48,209 nt of DNA. Origin: Haplomitrium mnioides. Its lineage: Eukaryota > Marchantiophyta > Haplomitriopsida > Calobryales. The DNA lies in assembly GCA_049999725.1 (NCBI GenBank), contig JBNGIS010020615.1:27194-75402 (forward strand). The letters run 5' to 3'. Under the pieces are notes generated by a model that was given only the letters and a program-made list of their open reading frames with translations, did not search any database and had not been told where the DNA came from. Each line of letters opens with the position of its first letter. The stretch's first letter is position 1. This document shows positions 1 through 10,414 of the stretch, piece after piece. The translations under genes were made by a program, and so were the position numbers.

Positions 1-95
1 GTCCATGCACGCATGGGCATAGATGTCCATGCTCACTTGGTTGTAACATTTCAATATTTTTGTTTTCTAATATTTTTGTTTTTATTTTTTTCAAG
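1..95 (+). other. 3' end of an upstream intron of the methyltransferase-like gene
   Basis: A T-rich tract ends in TTTTTTTCAAG at 95. The following reading frame aligns with the second gene copy from EEQDQPPTL onward, so 95/96 is the likely acceptor. The intron begins with a TGC-centred palindromic motif (GTCCATGCACGCATGG) like the units of the minisatellite at 1561-1930. Confidence 0.5.
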
Positions 96-1367
96 GGGAC
101 AAAACTTTCAAGCGGCAGCTCACCAAGAAACTTACTGCAGCTACGAAGGGGAGAAAGAAGTCTGGGGTCGAGCTAGCCCCCGAAGAACAAGACCAACCTC
201 CGACGTTGGTCTCTTACCCTCCTGCTTTTCTTCTCCATGGCCAGAAGACTAGGGAGTGGAAAGCACGACAGCAAAGTGGGGATGCATCTCTCACAACAGA
301 AGGAGTTGTGAGAGATGAAGAAGAAGATTTGTTATCGTATGTGGACGGTCTCAACGTGGCGTTCTACCAAGTCCACGGGGAGGCTAATGCAAGGCAGCTG
401 AAGGGCCTTATGAAACCTCGGTGTTTCACATTGGCTATTGCTGACATTCCTTACGGTTATAACCTAAAGGAATGCAAACATGATGATTCAGAGTCGTTTT
501 CAAAAGATGACATTTTTGACATGGTATCATCTTTTGCGGCAATAACTACTTCGGAGTTTTGGTCATTTGTTATTGTACATTCTTTGCAACAATTTGGCAT
601 TGTGGAGGATGCCCTTTCAAAAGTCTATTGTGCAATTGATCACGGCATCTGGTAAGTTTTTCTTTCAAAATTTTTTTTGATTTCTTTGTCTTTTATTTCC
701 CTTGCATTTTCGTTACAATATTTGACATGGTTGTTTATCTTTTTGCAGGGACAAAAGCAACATACATTATTTTGGTGGTCCCAGAATCGCACATGCCCAT
801 GAGTACTGGATGGTGGGCTACTGGTCAAAGGAGAGAAAGAGGAGCATGCGGCATTTCAACTTGCAAGCTTCTTCTGCAACGGGACTTCTTCGACAACCAA
901 TGCGGAGCGTTTTTAGTTGTCCTGCAGTTTCTGCAAAGCTTAAACATTCAGGAGATGATGCTCTTGTGAATGTTTATCAGAAACCGCAGGCTTTGTATAA
1001 CTTTTTCATTGACCATCTCTCAACAGAGCAAGATTGGATCCTTGATCTTTGCTCTGGGTATGGCATAGACCTTGTCTGTGCTCTCAAGCTTATGCGAAAT
1101 TGCATTGTCGTGGAATATGATGGACGTCAGTCTATCTATATTCCTCAGAGGGTTTTGGAGATGGCTTCCTTGCCATCCGATGTGACTGAGTCACAAATAG
1201 TTTTTGCGTACCACAAGGAACCTGTTCCTCCTGGTACTACATGTGCTTGTAGTGACTCTGTAGTGATATCGAAGACTGGAAAGTCTCGTCAGGATTCTCT
1301 AGCGGTTGCAAATGCTCAGCCAGTAGATTTAGATGAGACAATTCCTCCGGAAGAGGAGAGAGTTTGA
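96..1367 (+). CDS. Spliced beta-class (N6A/N4C-type) DNA methyltransferase-like gene, 3' part
   Basis: Two exons are visible, 96-651 and 749-1367, with a GT-AG intron between them. Joined, they stay open for about 390 codons to a TGA at 1365-1367; upstream exons lie outside the window. In order, the protein shows a basic N-terminal stretch, a catalytic motif IV-like ADIPYGYN (near 440-465), a middle region with FWSFVIVHSL, GYWSKERKR after the intron, then motif X-like YQKPQALYNFF and motif I-like WILDLCSGYG followed by NCIVVEYD (about 985-1120). The order IV, target region, X, I is that of beta-class amino-methyltransferases of bacterial type. Such enzymes move a methyl group from S-adenosylmethionine to adenine N6 or cytosine N4 in DNA. 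The usual (D/N/S)PPY is DIPY here, so activity is uncertain. A damaged, inverted second copy lies at 21794-33600. Substrate and expression cannot be judged. Confidence 0.66.
652..748 (+). other. GT-AG intron, 97 bp
   Basis: The donor is CTG|GTAAGT at 651/652 and the acceptor TTTTTGCAG|GG at 748/749, with a T-rich body. Splicing restores a tryptophan codon across the junction and continues the frame as DKSNIHYFGG. The second copy has an intron of almost the same length (96 bp) at the same place, which supports the call. Confidence 0.82.
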
Positions 1368-1394
1368 GGACATGTTTGTACAATTTGCAGCAAT

Positions 1395-1400
1395 AATAAA
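1395..1400 (+). promoter_or_regulatory. Candidate polyadenylation signal AATAAA
   Basis: A canonical AATAAA lies 28 bp after the stop codon of the methyltransferase-like gene, in an AT-rich stretch. Position and context fit, but the hexamer is common in AT-rich DNA. Confidence 0.35.
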
Positions 1401-1560
1401 ATTTATTTTTTCCAAATCGTTTTTTGCAAAAGTTTCATCTTGTTGCTCTTTCAATTTACTACAAGTCTTTTCATCAAGATTCGATTTATTTCCCCTAAGA
1501 ATAAGTTGACCCTTTTGAGCGTCCAAGAATGATTTGAACTCAATTTCTAATCTTAGAATA

Positions 1561-1930
1561 ATGTGGAGTCTTTGCACATTGTTTAGTGTCTTTGTGCATT
1601 AAGGCTTTGTAGTTCTTATTCGGTTTCCCTTCGTGTTTAAGTTGTGCGGTTGTTGTTCAGAGTCCCTGCACCCTTTGGTCAAAGGGTTCTTGTTTAATGT
1701 TTATGCTTGCATAGGCTGCAGGGTTCTTCTTTAGACGCTTGGCGTGTTTTGGCTGTAGGATTCTAGTTAAAAGTCCATGCGTGCATGGCTTCGTTGTTCT
1801 TGTTCAGAGTCAAAGCACGCAGAGGATTTAGGATTCTTGTTCGGAGTCTATGCGTGCATAGGCTTTACGGTTCTGGTTTGGAGTCTATGCTTGTATAGAC
1901 TTTGTTGGCTACAATGCTCAAAGTCAGGTT
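1561..1930. repeat. Degenerate ~50-bp minisatellite with a palindrome in each unit
   Basis: About seven imperfect units share the core GTTCTTGTTC(A/G)GAGTC followed by short inverted repeats such as CCATGCGTGCATGG, CTATGCGTGCATAG and CTATGCTTGTATAG. The array directly follows the 3' end of the methyltransferase-like gene, and a related motif sits in its intron at 1-20. Confidence 0.6.
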
Positions 1931-2288
1931 TAAAGTCCTTACCCGAATAGATATTTACGTTTTCCTGTACTTTTTTTCTATCGAAAGATATATAGTTTAT
2001 TTCCTTTTTGTTGAATTTAATTTATTCACAATAATGTCAAGTTTTTTCAAAATATTTGAATAACCAAAATGTTTGTTTTTTAAGTTTTCTTTTAAAAAAA
2101 ATATTTGAAATATAATCTAAATGGAAAATATGCATTTTTTGTTCATAAAAAACAATTTTTTTTCGAAAAGAAGATTTTAGTCTTAAATTTGATGTTTTTG
2201 AATGCCAAATCTTCAAAAAACAAATTTCGACTACCAAGTGAACAAGAACTTAGTAGCGATTCTTGGTTCAAAGTAGCAGCTGTTTAAC
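1931..2288. other. AT-rich spacer, no gene seen
   Basis: Strongly AT-rich sequence with poly-A and poly-T runs lies between the minisatellite and the truncated Gyp-A LTR. The short ORFs on both strands have low-complexity composition and no recognisable domain. Confidence 0.5.
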
Positions 2289-4391
2289 TGGAGAATCACA
2301 GAAGGTTCTCTCTTTAAGATTTAACAAACTAACATATATAGAACAGAACAGAGCTTAAAGCAGAATTGATTTGCCACTGAACCTTCCACAAATCACAATC
2401 TAGAACTTCAAAACCCAGACCCACCAGTAGAACACACTCAGGTACCCATTGGCATGCACTTCTCTAATGCAATTTGACTGATTTCTTCAATTGCAAACCT
2501 GCAAAACATTCACCAATCAACTCTAACTTCAATTTCTTATTCCTTCATCAAACTACTCCTTCTAAATTTGCAATTTCCAACAAGAGCAGAGGATCTCACA
2601 GACAAGAATCCCATAAACTTTACTTAAAGCACACATGTATAATGAGACAACCAACAGAACAGGAACTCACCAACAAGCTTGTACTCCATGTACTGCTCAA
2701 CTGACAATAACAATCATAATAGTTCCAAACCAAACTAACTTACTTCTCTACGTGCTAACTTTTCCTCACTAAGTTTCCAATAAGAACCAACAACTCATAG
2801 TGTGTTCTTAAGCTAAGCAACTCGCTTTCACTAACTTAAACTAACTTCCCTCGCCATAAGAACTAATTACTAGCAATTGTTCTTATGCTAATTTTTGAAC
2901 TTTCACTAACTCTTCACTTCCTCCCCCTTTCAATTTCGAACTTTTTGAATCCCCTCAAGTAGTTGTTTCGACTTTTTGAACTTTCAAACTTTCAGTTCGA
3001 CTTCCACACTGAAACCACAATAAATTGCCGCTTCACCCTTCAAACTTCTCTCCGTGCTTGCCGTTTCACAACAATCCTTATCGCGCAGAACATCGACAAG
3101 TCACCTTTTCATCCATCACCGTTTCATTTAATTGATGTTTCATCAATTATACTTCCGTCGACACCTTGGAAAAAATCCTTGCTAATCAGGGATCCCCACT
3201 TCGGAAGGCTACTCAGACCCAATTTACTCGGAGATCTCGACAACGAATGCCCACACAGACACGTATCAGAACCCCCTTAACCGGGGCCTCCCCACATCAG
3301 AAGGCATGGTTCCGACAACTTCTTTGTACTCACGGACCCTTTTAGATCTTCTGTGTTCACTTTCAAATCTAACTTGTTCCTTTTACAATTTATTCCTTCC
3401 GATTCAAACAGTCTTCATATAGCAAGATTTCGTCGTTGATCACTTCCTTGCTGATCTGATTGACATCTGGTCAATTCCCTTTCCACTCATAAAACTTCCG
3501 CATTAGGCTCTTGTGTGCAAGTTGCTTCTTCACTACAAATCATTTAACACTAAGGCTTTATCACACCAGAGATCTCAACACACTCTCCTTCCTCTTAAGA
3601 CAATTTCTCCCTTGTAGCTAATCAATTTCTGCAAGAATATTTTCATAAACCTCTTCCTTTACATTTGCTTCGATACTGGCCTTCATCTCGTAGGACCTTC
3701 AATGCATTTGTCTTAACTCAGCGGAATCCTTCACTGCAACTAATTCCTTCTTCACCCATAATTAATTCAAAGCTGATTCTTCATCAGGACACATTCCCCT
3801 ATAGATTCTTTATTCACTCGACTCTTCTCGTCTTCAGATCTCAAAAGGGTCCCTTCACATGTCATTCGCAACAGATCTTTCACCCGCTAGCTCGTCACAC
3901 TCCGTGGTTGCATTTTGTCCCATAAGTCTTCTATCATAAACTGGAAGCAATATATAAACATTTCACACTTCCTTCCTTTCGAGAGGCAACCCCACAAGGG
4001 TATAAGGCCACCGCCTATCTTCTTGCCCATGGATGGACCTAGTTCAGGGCACCGGTTTCCATCCTTCGATACTCTTCACCTGGCTCTTGGGCAGACTGTC
4101 CACCAACACATGTAGCATATAGAAATAGATAGATAGAAGTGGCTAGCCCTCAACACTTAAATTAGTTTTACCACAAAAAATAATTTTTTTTCTTTAGTGA
4201 AAAAGACATCAACTTCCTCATCACCCATCCTTCTCTTATTTTCAACTACATCCCAAAATTTCCCTCTGGTCCTTATATTTTACAACTTTACACTCAAAAT
4301 TGAAGCTTTACCACTTCCTTCTCACTCCACTACTTAGAAGAGAACTCCTTCAAGCAGTTTTTGACCTTCTGTCAGGAACTATGCTCTCACA
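2289..4391 (-). repeat. Gyp-A 3' LTR (left copy), truncated
   Basis: Matches 11048-13140 along its whole length and ends in CTATGCTCTCACA, just before the polypurine tract. Compared with the right LTR it lacks about 630 bp at its left end, so 2289 is a break and not a true LTR terminus. Short ORFs inside it, including a 76-residue one kept in both copies, reflect LTR identity and not coding. Confidence 0.8.
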
Positions 4392-4408
4392 TAGCCCCCT
4401 CCTCCATC
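4392..4408 (-). promoter_or_regulatory. Gyp-A polypurine tract
   Basis: Read on the minus strand this is GATGGAGGAGGGGGCTA, immediately followed by the LTR start TGTGAGAGC. This is the expected position and composition of the primer for second-strand DNA synthesis. Confidence 0.75.
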
Positions 4409-4554
4409 AGACAGCGTCCTCGCAAGCGTTCACGAATAATACCGCTTCACTCTTGATCCATTGACTCTTGTTTCTAACACTGCCCCTATTAAAGTCTTTA
4501 ACTCCAACGATCCATTCTCATAAATTTTTGATACTACATAAGGTCCCATCCATC

Positions 4555-5595
4555 TTACATGAAGTTTCCCAAGGAACCCAAAAAATAACGATTATCATAC
4601 AGAAGTACCAGATCCCCTTTGGAAATATTCACCTTTTTGAGCTTGGAATTGTAGCCTTCTTTCCTCTTGTTCTGGACTTTTTCGGTTTCGGCCATAACTT
4701 GAACTCTTTCTTCCTCCAGCTTGACCAAGTCCATCATTTGCTTCAATAAACTCTCCTCGTCTAGCATATGTTCTTCTTCAACAATCCTAATAGACGGCAC
4801 ATCCCATTCCACTGGTACTAAGGAATGAGTACCATAGACCAAATAGAATGGAGTCTGCTTCGTAGTAACTTTCTTTGTTGTTTTGTACACCCACAGAGCT
4901 AAGTACAGCTTCTTGTTCCAATCTGACGAGTACACTGAACAAATCTTTGTCAATATCTTACATAACAATCCATTAACTCTTTCAATATGTCCATTTGCTT
5001 TCGGGTTATAGGGTATTGTATTCATGTGTTTAATCATATAGGTGTCAATAAGGCGTTGAATCACCTCATTCAAAAAATGAGTTCCCCTTTCACTGATCAA
5101 CTCTAAAGGACATCTGAATCTCGTGATTATGTTCTCAAATAGGAAGTTAGCAACTTCCACTGCTCCATCTCTACATGTAGCTTTTGCTTCCACCCATTTG
5201 GTAGCATAATTTGTGCACACTAATAGATATCTATTTTTATAATATCTGGATATTGGTGTAATAAGTCCTACAAAATCAATACCCCATTTCTCAAATGGAG
5301 CTAAAGGTAAGATAGGTGTAAGTGGCCAATGGCTACTTGTTGTTGGTTTCCCCACTCTCTAACATGGGTCACAACTCTGAATATAGCTCTTTACATCCTT
5401 GTACATCGTAGGCCACCAATATCCTGCCTCATGAATCTTTTGCACCGTGTTACGCATGGCATAGTGTCCACCTACTTCATCATCGTGCAATACAGCAATC
5501 ACCTTTTTAACTTCATTAGGACCTAAACAACTTCTCAAAATCTCATCAGGTCCTTTCTTATATAATAATCTCTTATAGATTGTATACGGCACCAC
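4555..5595 (-). pseudogene. Gyp-A integrase remnant
   Basis: The integrase joins retroelement DNA to the chromosome. The N-terminal zinc module is visible as HDDEVGGHYAM then CDPC (about 5480-5362). The core shows WGIDF for the first acidic residue, LISERGTHF where SDRG is usual so the second aspartate is glutamate, and HIERVNG for the final glutamate. A C-terminal module ends with KGDLVLLYD. One in-frame TAG at 5359-5361 splits it (CDPC*RVGKPT), a CAG glutamine codon turned TAG. The frame is otherwise open down to 4555. The altered second catalytic residue and the stop make this non-functional. Confidence 0.85.
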
Positions 5596-5598
5596 CTT

Positions 5599-6240
5599 CT
5601 AGAAAAATACCGCCTCTTCCTCTTTATTCAACCTAGAAGGCAAAATAGAACTTTTGAAATATAACCAAATCTCTTTATACCAAGGGTTCTCCTCCCCTTC
5701 CTTCTCAATTGGGAACAAATTTTCATCTGGAAAATTATCATTCAGGTCATCTATCTCAACTGGTCTTGGAATTCTAGATAGGAAATCTGCATTATGATAT
5801 GACTTTCTTGGTCTTACGTCTACTTCAAAATCAAATTCCTGGAGTAGCAACATCCATCTTGCTATCCTTCTAGACAGATCAGGTTTATTCACTAAATACT
5901 TCAGTGAATTATGATCCATATGAAACAAAAATGGGTACCCTAGCAGATAATGTCTGAATTTCTTGACTAAAAATATCAGTCCCAACGCTTCTCTCTCTAT
6001 TACCGAATAATTCTTCTCAGCTGCAGTCAACTTCTAACTTGCATAGTAAATAGGATGATCTTTCTTCTCTTCATCCTTCTGACTTAGTACACTGCCTATT
6101 GCAAAGGCAGAGACATCCACATAAACATAAAACTTTCTATCCCAAATTGGAAGTCTTAAAACATGAGTTGTAACAAGCTTTTCTTTTAGAAAATCAAAAG
6201 CTATCTAAGCCTCCTCTCCTCTCTGAAATACAACGTTTAC
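5599..6240 (-). pseudogene. Gyp-A RNase H remnant
   Basis: RNase H removes the RNA strand during reverse transcription. Remnants run from FYVYVDVSAFAIGSVLSQ (near 6120) through AAEKNYSVIEREALG to FHMDHNSLKYLVNK and the tail YHNADFLSRI. Stops at about 6033 (YAS*KLTAAE), near 6205 (EEA*IAF) and at 5599 all look like CAG to TAG changes. A frameshift near 6240 separates it from the RT. It continues into the integrase with only a stop codon between. Confidence 0.82.
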
Positions 6241-6263
6241 AAGTCAGTAAGTGGAGCAGCTAT

Positions 6264-7130
6264 CTAGGAATAATTCTCTATGAACCTTCTATAGTAGCAT
6301 GTAGCTCCCAAAAACTCTCTCACTTCCATTACTGTAGTAGGCTTCTTAACAACATTTATAATTTCCTCTTTGTCCACATCTATAGCAATGCCATCCTTGG
6401 AGACTCTATGCTCCAACAATAATCCTAACTGACCCCATCTACATCTCTCAAAAGTTTTTCTCAGATGACTAGGATGATCCTCCTTTGATCTATATACACA
6501 AAAGTCATCCAGGAATATTTCTATGAAATCCCACAGATACAGTTTAAAAATTTGTGTCATTGCTCTCTGAAAAGTGGTTGGGGCATTACATAACCCAAAA
6601 GGCATTACATTATAAGCATACATTCCCCAGTCTATAGTGAAGGTAGTTTTCGGTCTATCTTCAGGATGGATACTCACCTGGTTGTAACCAGAAAACCCAT
6701 CTAAAAAGGTATAACATTCAGCTCCTGCCACTTGATCTAGGATAGTGTCATTGAATGGTAAAGGATAAAAATCCTTTTTAGTGGTCTGATTTAATTTCCT
6801 AAAATCCTGGCACACTCTAATCTTTCTATTCTTCTTCATGACTATCATTATTGGTGACACCCATTCACTATAAGGTACTGCATAAATAAAATTTGCTACT
6901 TATAGTTTATCTAACTCTTCTTTCACTAGTAACGAATATTTGGGATTCAAGCGATACTGCCTTTGTCTAACAATCACAGCTCCCTCCTCTAGAAAAATTC
7001 TATGCTCACAGAGTTCAGCCGGTATTCCCTTCAAATCTTTGTAAGACTAGGCAAAAATGTCTTGAAATTCTGCCAAGAGAGCTTTATACACTTTTCTTTC
7101 TTACTCATCCATTTCATTACATAGAAATAA
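6264..7130 (-). pseudogene. Gyp-A reverse transcriptase remnant
   Basis: The RT copies element RNA into DNA. The long open part (6860-6264) contains KIRVCQDFRKLN, FLDGFSGYNQ (first catalytic aspartate), MPFGLCNAPTTFQ and FLDDF near 6501-6515 (the YMDD-type box). It ends in the thumb/connection with EVREFLGATCYYRRFI. The N-terminal part upstream (about 7130-6861) keeps the typical SYKDLKGIPAELCEHRI and YRLNPKYSLLVKEEL but has a TAA (KL*VANF) and a TAG in the motif before SYKD. The active-site aspartates survive, so decay is by stops and not by loss of the catalytic box. Confidence 0.88.
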
Positions 7131-7649
7131 CACCTTTTCAGGATCCTTGGAACTCACTTGTATCGCACTATATTGTTGTTCTCTTACCACGTTATGCATC
7201 GTAGCCTGCTCCATAATCAGCTCTCGTACTTCCTCTCCTTCACCTGCAAATAATGCGAACATGTCCAGGTCGCCTCCTTTTTCATCATTGCATAAACTTC
7301 ATTTAATAAATTTGTCATCAGTCCAACCAGGAAAAGTAGGATTACAGACACCCAGTTCCTCACAATACTCTTCCGTTAAGTGAGCAATTGGCGCATTGTC
7401 CTCCTGTAACCACAATTTTGGATTCTGATCAGCTTCCTTGTCATACTCTGAAACAGACTCGTCATACTCTCCAAATTTCTCTGAGGTGTACTCCTCTATT
7501 GTCTAAGTTTCTCCTTGATATAGAGGTTCTCCCCAAGACAATGTTGCCTTGGGTTTAGTTCCAAACCAGATCTCTCTCTTTCCCCAATCTTCTACTACTT
7601 TGGCTTGATACAGCCAAGGCTGTCCCAATAGCATAGGGTATGTTGATTT
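7131..7649 (-). other. Gyp-A protease-RT spacer, no intact gene
   Basis: On the minus strand this is degenerate pol sequence linking the protease to the RT. The end nearest the RT still reads as a pol-like frame broken by stops. No separate gene is seen; the plus-strand ORF at 7147-7383 is a shadow. Confidence 0.5.
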
Positions 7650-8177
7650 TCATTCAAGGTTAATGACTGTATAATCCAAAACAAACTCTCTCCCTCCAAT
7701 CACAATCTTAACTCCTCTCAACACTCCTTCAGGAATCAATCTTCTCTGATCTTCCAATCTTAACACTTGAGGTGTTTTGTCCAGGTGACTGAATCCCAAT
7801 GCTTCTATGGTTTTCAGCACCATAATGTTTTTCCCTGATCTACCATCGATTGGTACATTCGTTACGTTACATCCTCTTATTTGAATCTCCACTTTTGGAA
7901 CTCCATATTCTAGCACCTCCTCTTGAACAGTTCCTGTTGGCAAAAATGGCACAGGGATTGACACCTTAGGTAATTTATACCTTCTCTTCTTTGCACTAGT
8001 CAACATCCTCAACTTTTTTCTTTGTGGTGCAGACATTCTCAGTATTTGCCCTACTGTCACATTGGCTGGCATCCTCTGTACATCCAAAGCCACATTATAA
8101 TCCAAATCTAATTCAACAACTTTTACTCCCTCGAAAGGTAAGCCATATCCATCTTTCCTACCTAGATCTTTCCTCAT
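7650..8177 (-). pseudogene. Gyp-A aspartic protease region
   Basis: A retropepsin-like segment that would cleave the gag-pol polyprotein. An open frame of 175 residues carries NVPIDGRSGKNIM where family members have an LDSGA-type catalytic box, and later VKIVIGGREFVLDYTVI. The D-S-G triplet is replaced by D-G-R-S-G, so the site is altered. It follows gag in the usual order. A short interruption separates it from the gag frame at 8367. Confidence 0.7.
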
Positions 8178-8366
8178 TCAATCCTCTTCCCTTTCTCTCT
8201 ATTTTTCCAATCTATTTTCATGGTCCCTCTTCTCTTGAAGTTCTTTCGGCAACTGTTTAGAGACCTCATTTGAGATATCTTGAAAATATTTAGGATTATT
8301 CCTATTGTACTCTGGATCATTTCTATCCTCTATTACTACCTTAGGGTTTTTCCTAACTACTTCACC

Positions 8367-10179
8367 TCAGCTTTGTTTCTTCTTTTCCTTGCTCTTACTC
8401 CTAGTTTTCACTTTGAACAATGGAATTTCCACTTCTGGTTCCTCCACTAGCATCCTCACCTCTGGTTCAAGTGCTGGTGGCTCAGCATACTTTACCATCA
8501 TCTTTTTCGCAAGAGGGGCTAGACATTCTGCTTCTGTGTGTCCGGATTTCTTACAATTCCCACACAATTGTACATATCCCACTGGCCTCCTTGCATGAGG
8601 ATAGGCATTAGCGTAATGGTCCGGTGCTCCATAGTTATAACATGTTGTAAATCTCCTACCAATCTGTACTAGTACTAATTGAGTTCTTGGTGCCACCGCT
8701 GGCACCATAGTCAACTGAATTGTTGGAACATATGATGTTCCAGACATTTGTTGATACTGGACCCTCTCCATTGGTCTTCCTCTACCCTGGGCTACTGCAT
8801 ATGCAGGGTACTGCACTAACCTAGGATCCATCATTTGGGGTTCTTTCTCAACCCAATACGACGCTTGTACATACATCACAATAGGAGGAGGATACTTACA
8901 TTCTTGCTCCATGTAACCCTCTCTCTTACATCGGGTACACCAAACATTGTTTCTGAAAGGAGTTGTGGACCTTCTTTTCCTGGAGCTAGCAGCTTGCTTG
9001 ATTACCATCTGCTCTATTTTCTTCATCAACTCATTCATGTCCTTCTTACCCAATCTATACTCTCCTTTCTTCGATCTTGATTTCTTCTTTTTGTCCTCTG
9101 AGTCTAAAGAAGACAACGATTCCTCCTCTTCAGATGAACTCGACTGCTCCTCTGAATCTGAACTAGTGCTTTCCTGCACTTTCTTAGACTTCTTATTTTT
9201 CTTTTTCTTACCCTTCTTTTTCTTTTTTCTTGCTTTCCTCTTCACTGCTACTGGACTGAGAATCTTTCAACTTCTCCCCAAGTTCTGCAATCTCGTATGT
9301 CTCCAAGGCTCTAATAGCTTCCTCCAGAGTAGTAGCCCCTGATTGTTGTACATAATGCCCTTTCTTCTTTGACAAGCCCTTCAGATACCACTCCAGGTCC
9401 ACCGTAGGGCAGTTCACAATGCCTTGCTTCTTCTGTATTGTCTTGAATCTTTGAGAGTAATTCCGAACTGCCTCCTTCTTCTTTTTCTTGATTGAGGTCA
9501 GCTTGGTCAAAATCCTCGTTGAATATGCTGCCCCTCTGAACTCTGTCACAAGGGCTGTCCTCAGATCTGCCCATGTACCAAAAACTGCTCCCAAATTATC
9601 ATACCATTCTCTTGCTTTACCTGAAAATACAGCATCCACCAGTCTTAGTCGATCCGTATTTGAATCTTCCTGGTTAGCTCTACTAATACCTTTAAACCTT
9701 TTTACCCATGTGTCCACATTGTCTTTCGATCTCCCTTTGAAGATCTGGTATTGCAGCTTCGTTCGATAACCCCCTACATGAGCTCGTTGAGCCATAGTTG
9801 ATACCGAAGGAAACAACGTCACAAGTGTCACCCCTGTTCTCAAAACAGCACTAGGTTGTGAAGCTCCACTACCTTTAATACTAGTAGGTGTGGCTGAATT
9901 CCTAGAAGAAGAAGAAGAAGTAGAAGTAGAAGAAGGTAGATTTAACTTTGGGAATGATGTTAACCCAATAATACCTCCAAGAGCAGTGATATCAGTCCAC
10001 TGAAATTGAGCTAATGGTGACTAAGGCCCAAAAGGTTGAGCTCCCCCCTCTGTAGGTTCCTTTCTGCTACCAATAGCTATCGCTTCTTTAGACTTCAATT
10101 TAGACTCCTCCCGTCTCTCCAGTATTTCTTCTCTCTCTTTTCTTTGTCTCTCTTTATCCTCTTCTGAGATTTTATGCAT
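8367..10179 (-). pseudogene. Gyp-A gag remnant with charged linker and zinc knuckles
   Basis: Gag packages element RNA. Reading starts at the ATG at 10179-10177 (MHKISEEDKER). The capsid part (9843-9208) includes KGRSKDNVDTWVKRF and FSGKAREWYDNL. A frameshift near 9240 leads into a Lys/Ser/Glu-rich linker (about 9240-9050), then knuckles CTRCKREGYMEQEC (His replaced by Tyr), a degraded one beginning CYNYGAPDHY, and an intact CX2CX4HX4C, CGNCKKSGHTEAEC. An in-frame TAG near 10023 (FGP*SPLAQ) is another likely CAG to TAG change. The charged linker is unusually long for a gypsy gag. Confidence 0.82.
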
Positions 10180-10384
10180 TCACATCTTCTTTACTACCTC
10201 CCACAAAAAAATTGCTTCTTCTTTGTATTTCTACCCCACATAATAGAAAAATACAGAACACAAAAAAACAAACAAACTTCCACAACTGAATGTTAAGAAC
10301 AAAATTTAATAGCAGCAAGTAAAAGAGGTTCCCAACATTACTGATATCACCATACACAGTTTTAAGAGCAAACTTTAGCAATTA
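10180..10384 (-). other. Gyp-A leader between primer site and gag
   Basis: About 200 bp of leader between the primer-binding site and the likely gag start. The ORF across it has no recognised domain. Confidence 0.45.
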
Positions 10385-10405
10385 GATCCTCGACAGCGAC
10401 GCCAA
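10385..10405 (-). promoter_or_regulatory. Gyp-A primer-binding site, tRNA-Asp type
   Basis: The minus strand reads TTGGCGTCGCTGTCGAGGA, close to TGGCGCCGTTGCCGGGGA, the complement of the plant tRNA-Asp 3' end. All four differences are transitions. It lies about 9 bp downstream of the right LTR in element orientation, where reverse transcription starts. Confidence 0.75.
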
Positions 10406-10414
10406 TAAATCACA

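Noticed and set aside
96-1367. Possibility that the methyltransferase-like gene is part of a DIRS-type or Helitron element.
   Set aside because: No tyrosine recombinase, Rep/helicase or RT is adjacent on the same strand, and no Helitron-type ends were recognised. Left open only as a question about copy number.
2474-2704. A 76-aa ORF also present, with the same length, at 11232-11462.
   Set aside because: The two copies are the paired LTRs of Gyp-A, so conservation follows from LTR identity. No codon-type conservation or known domain.
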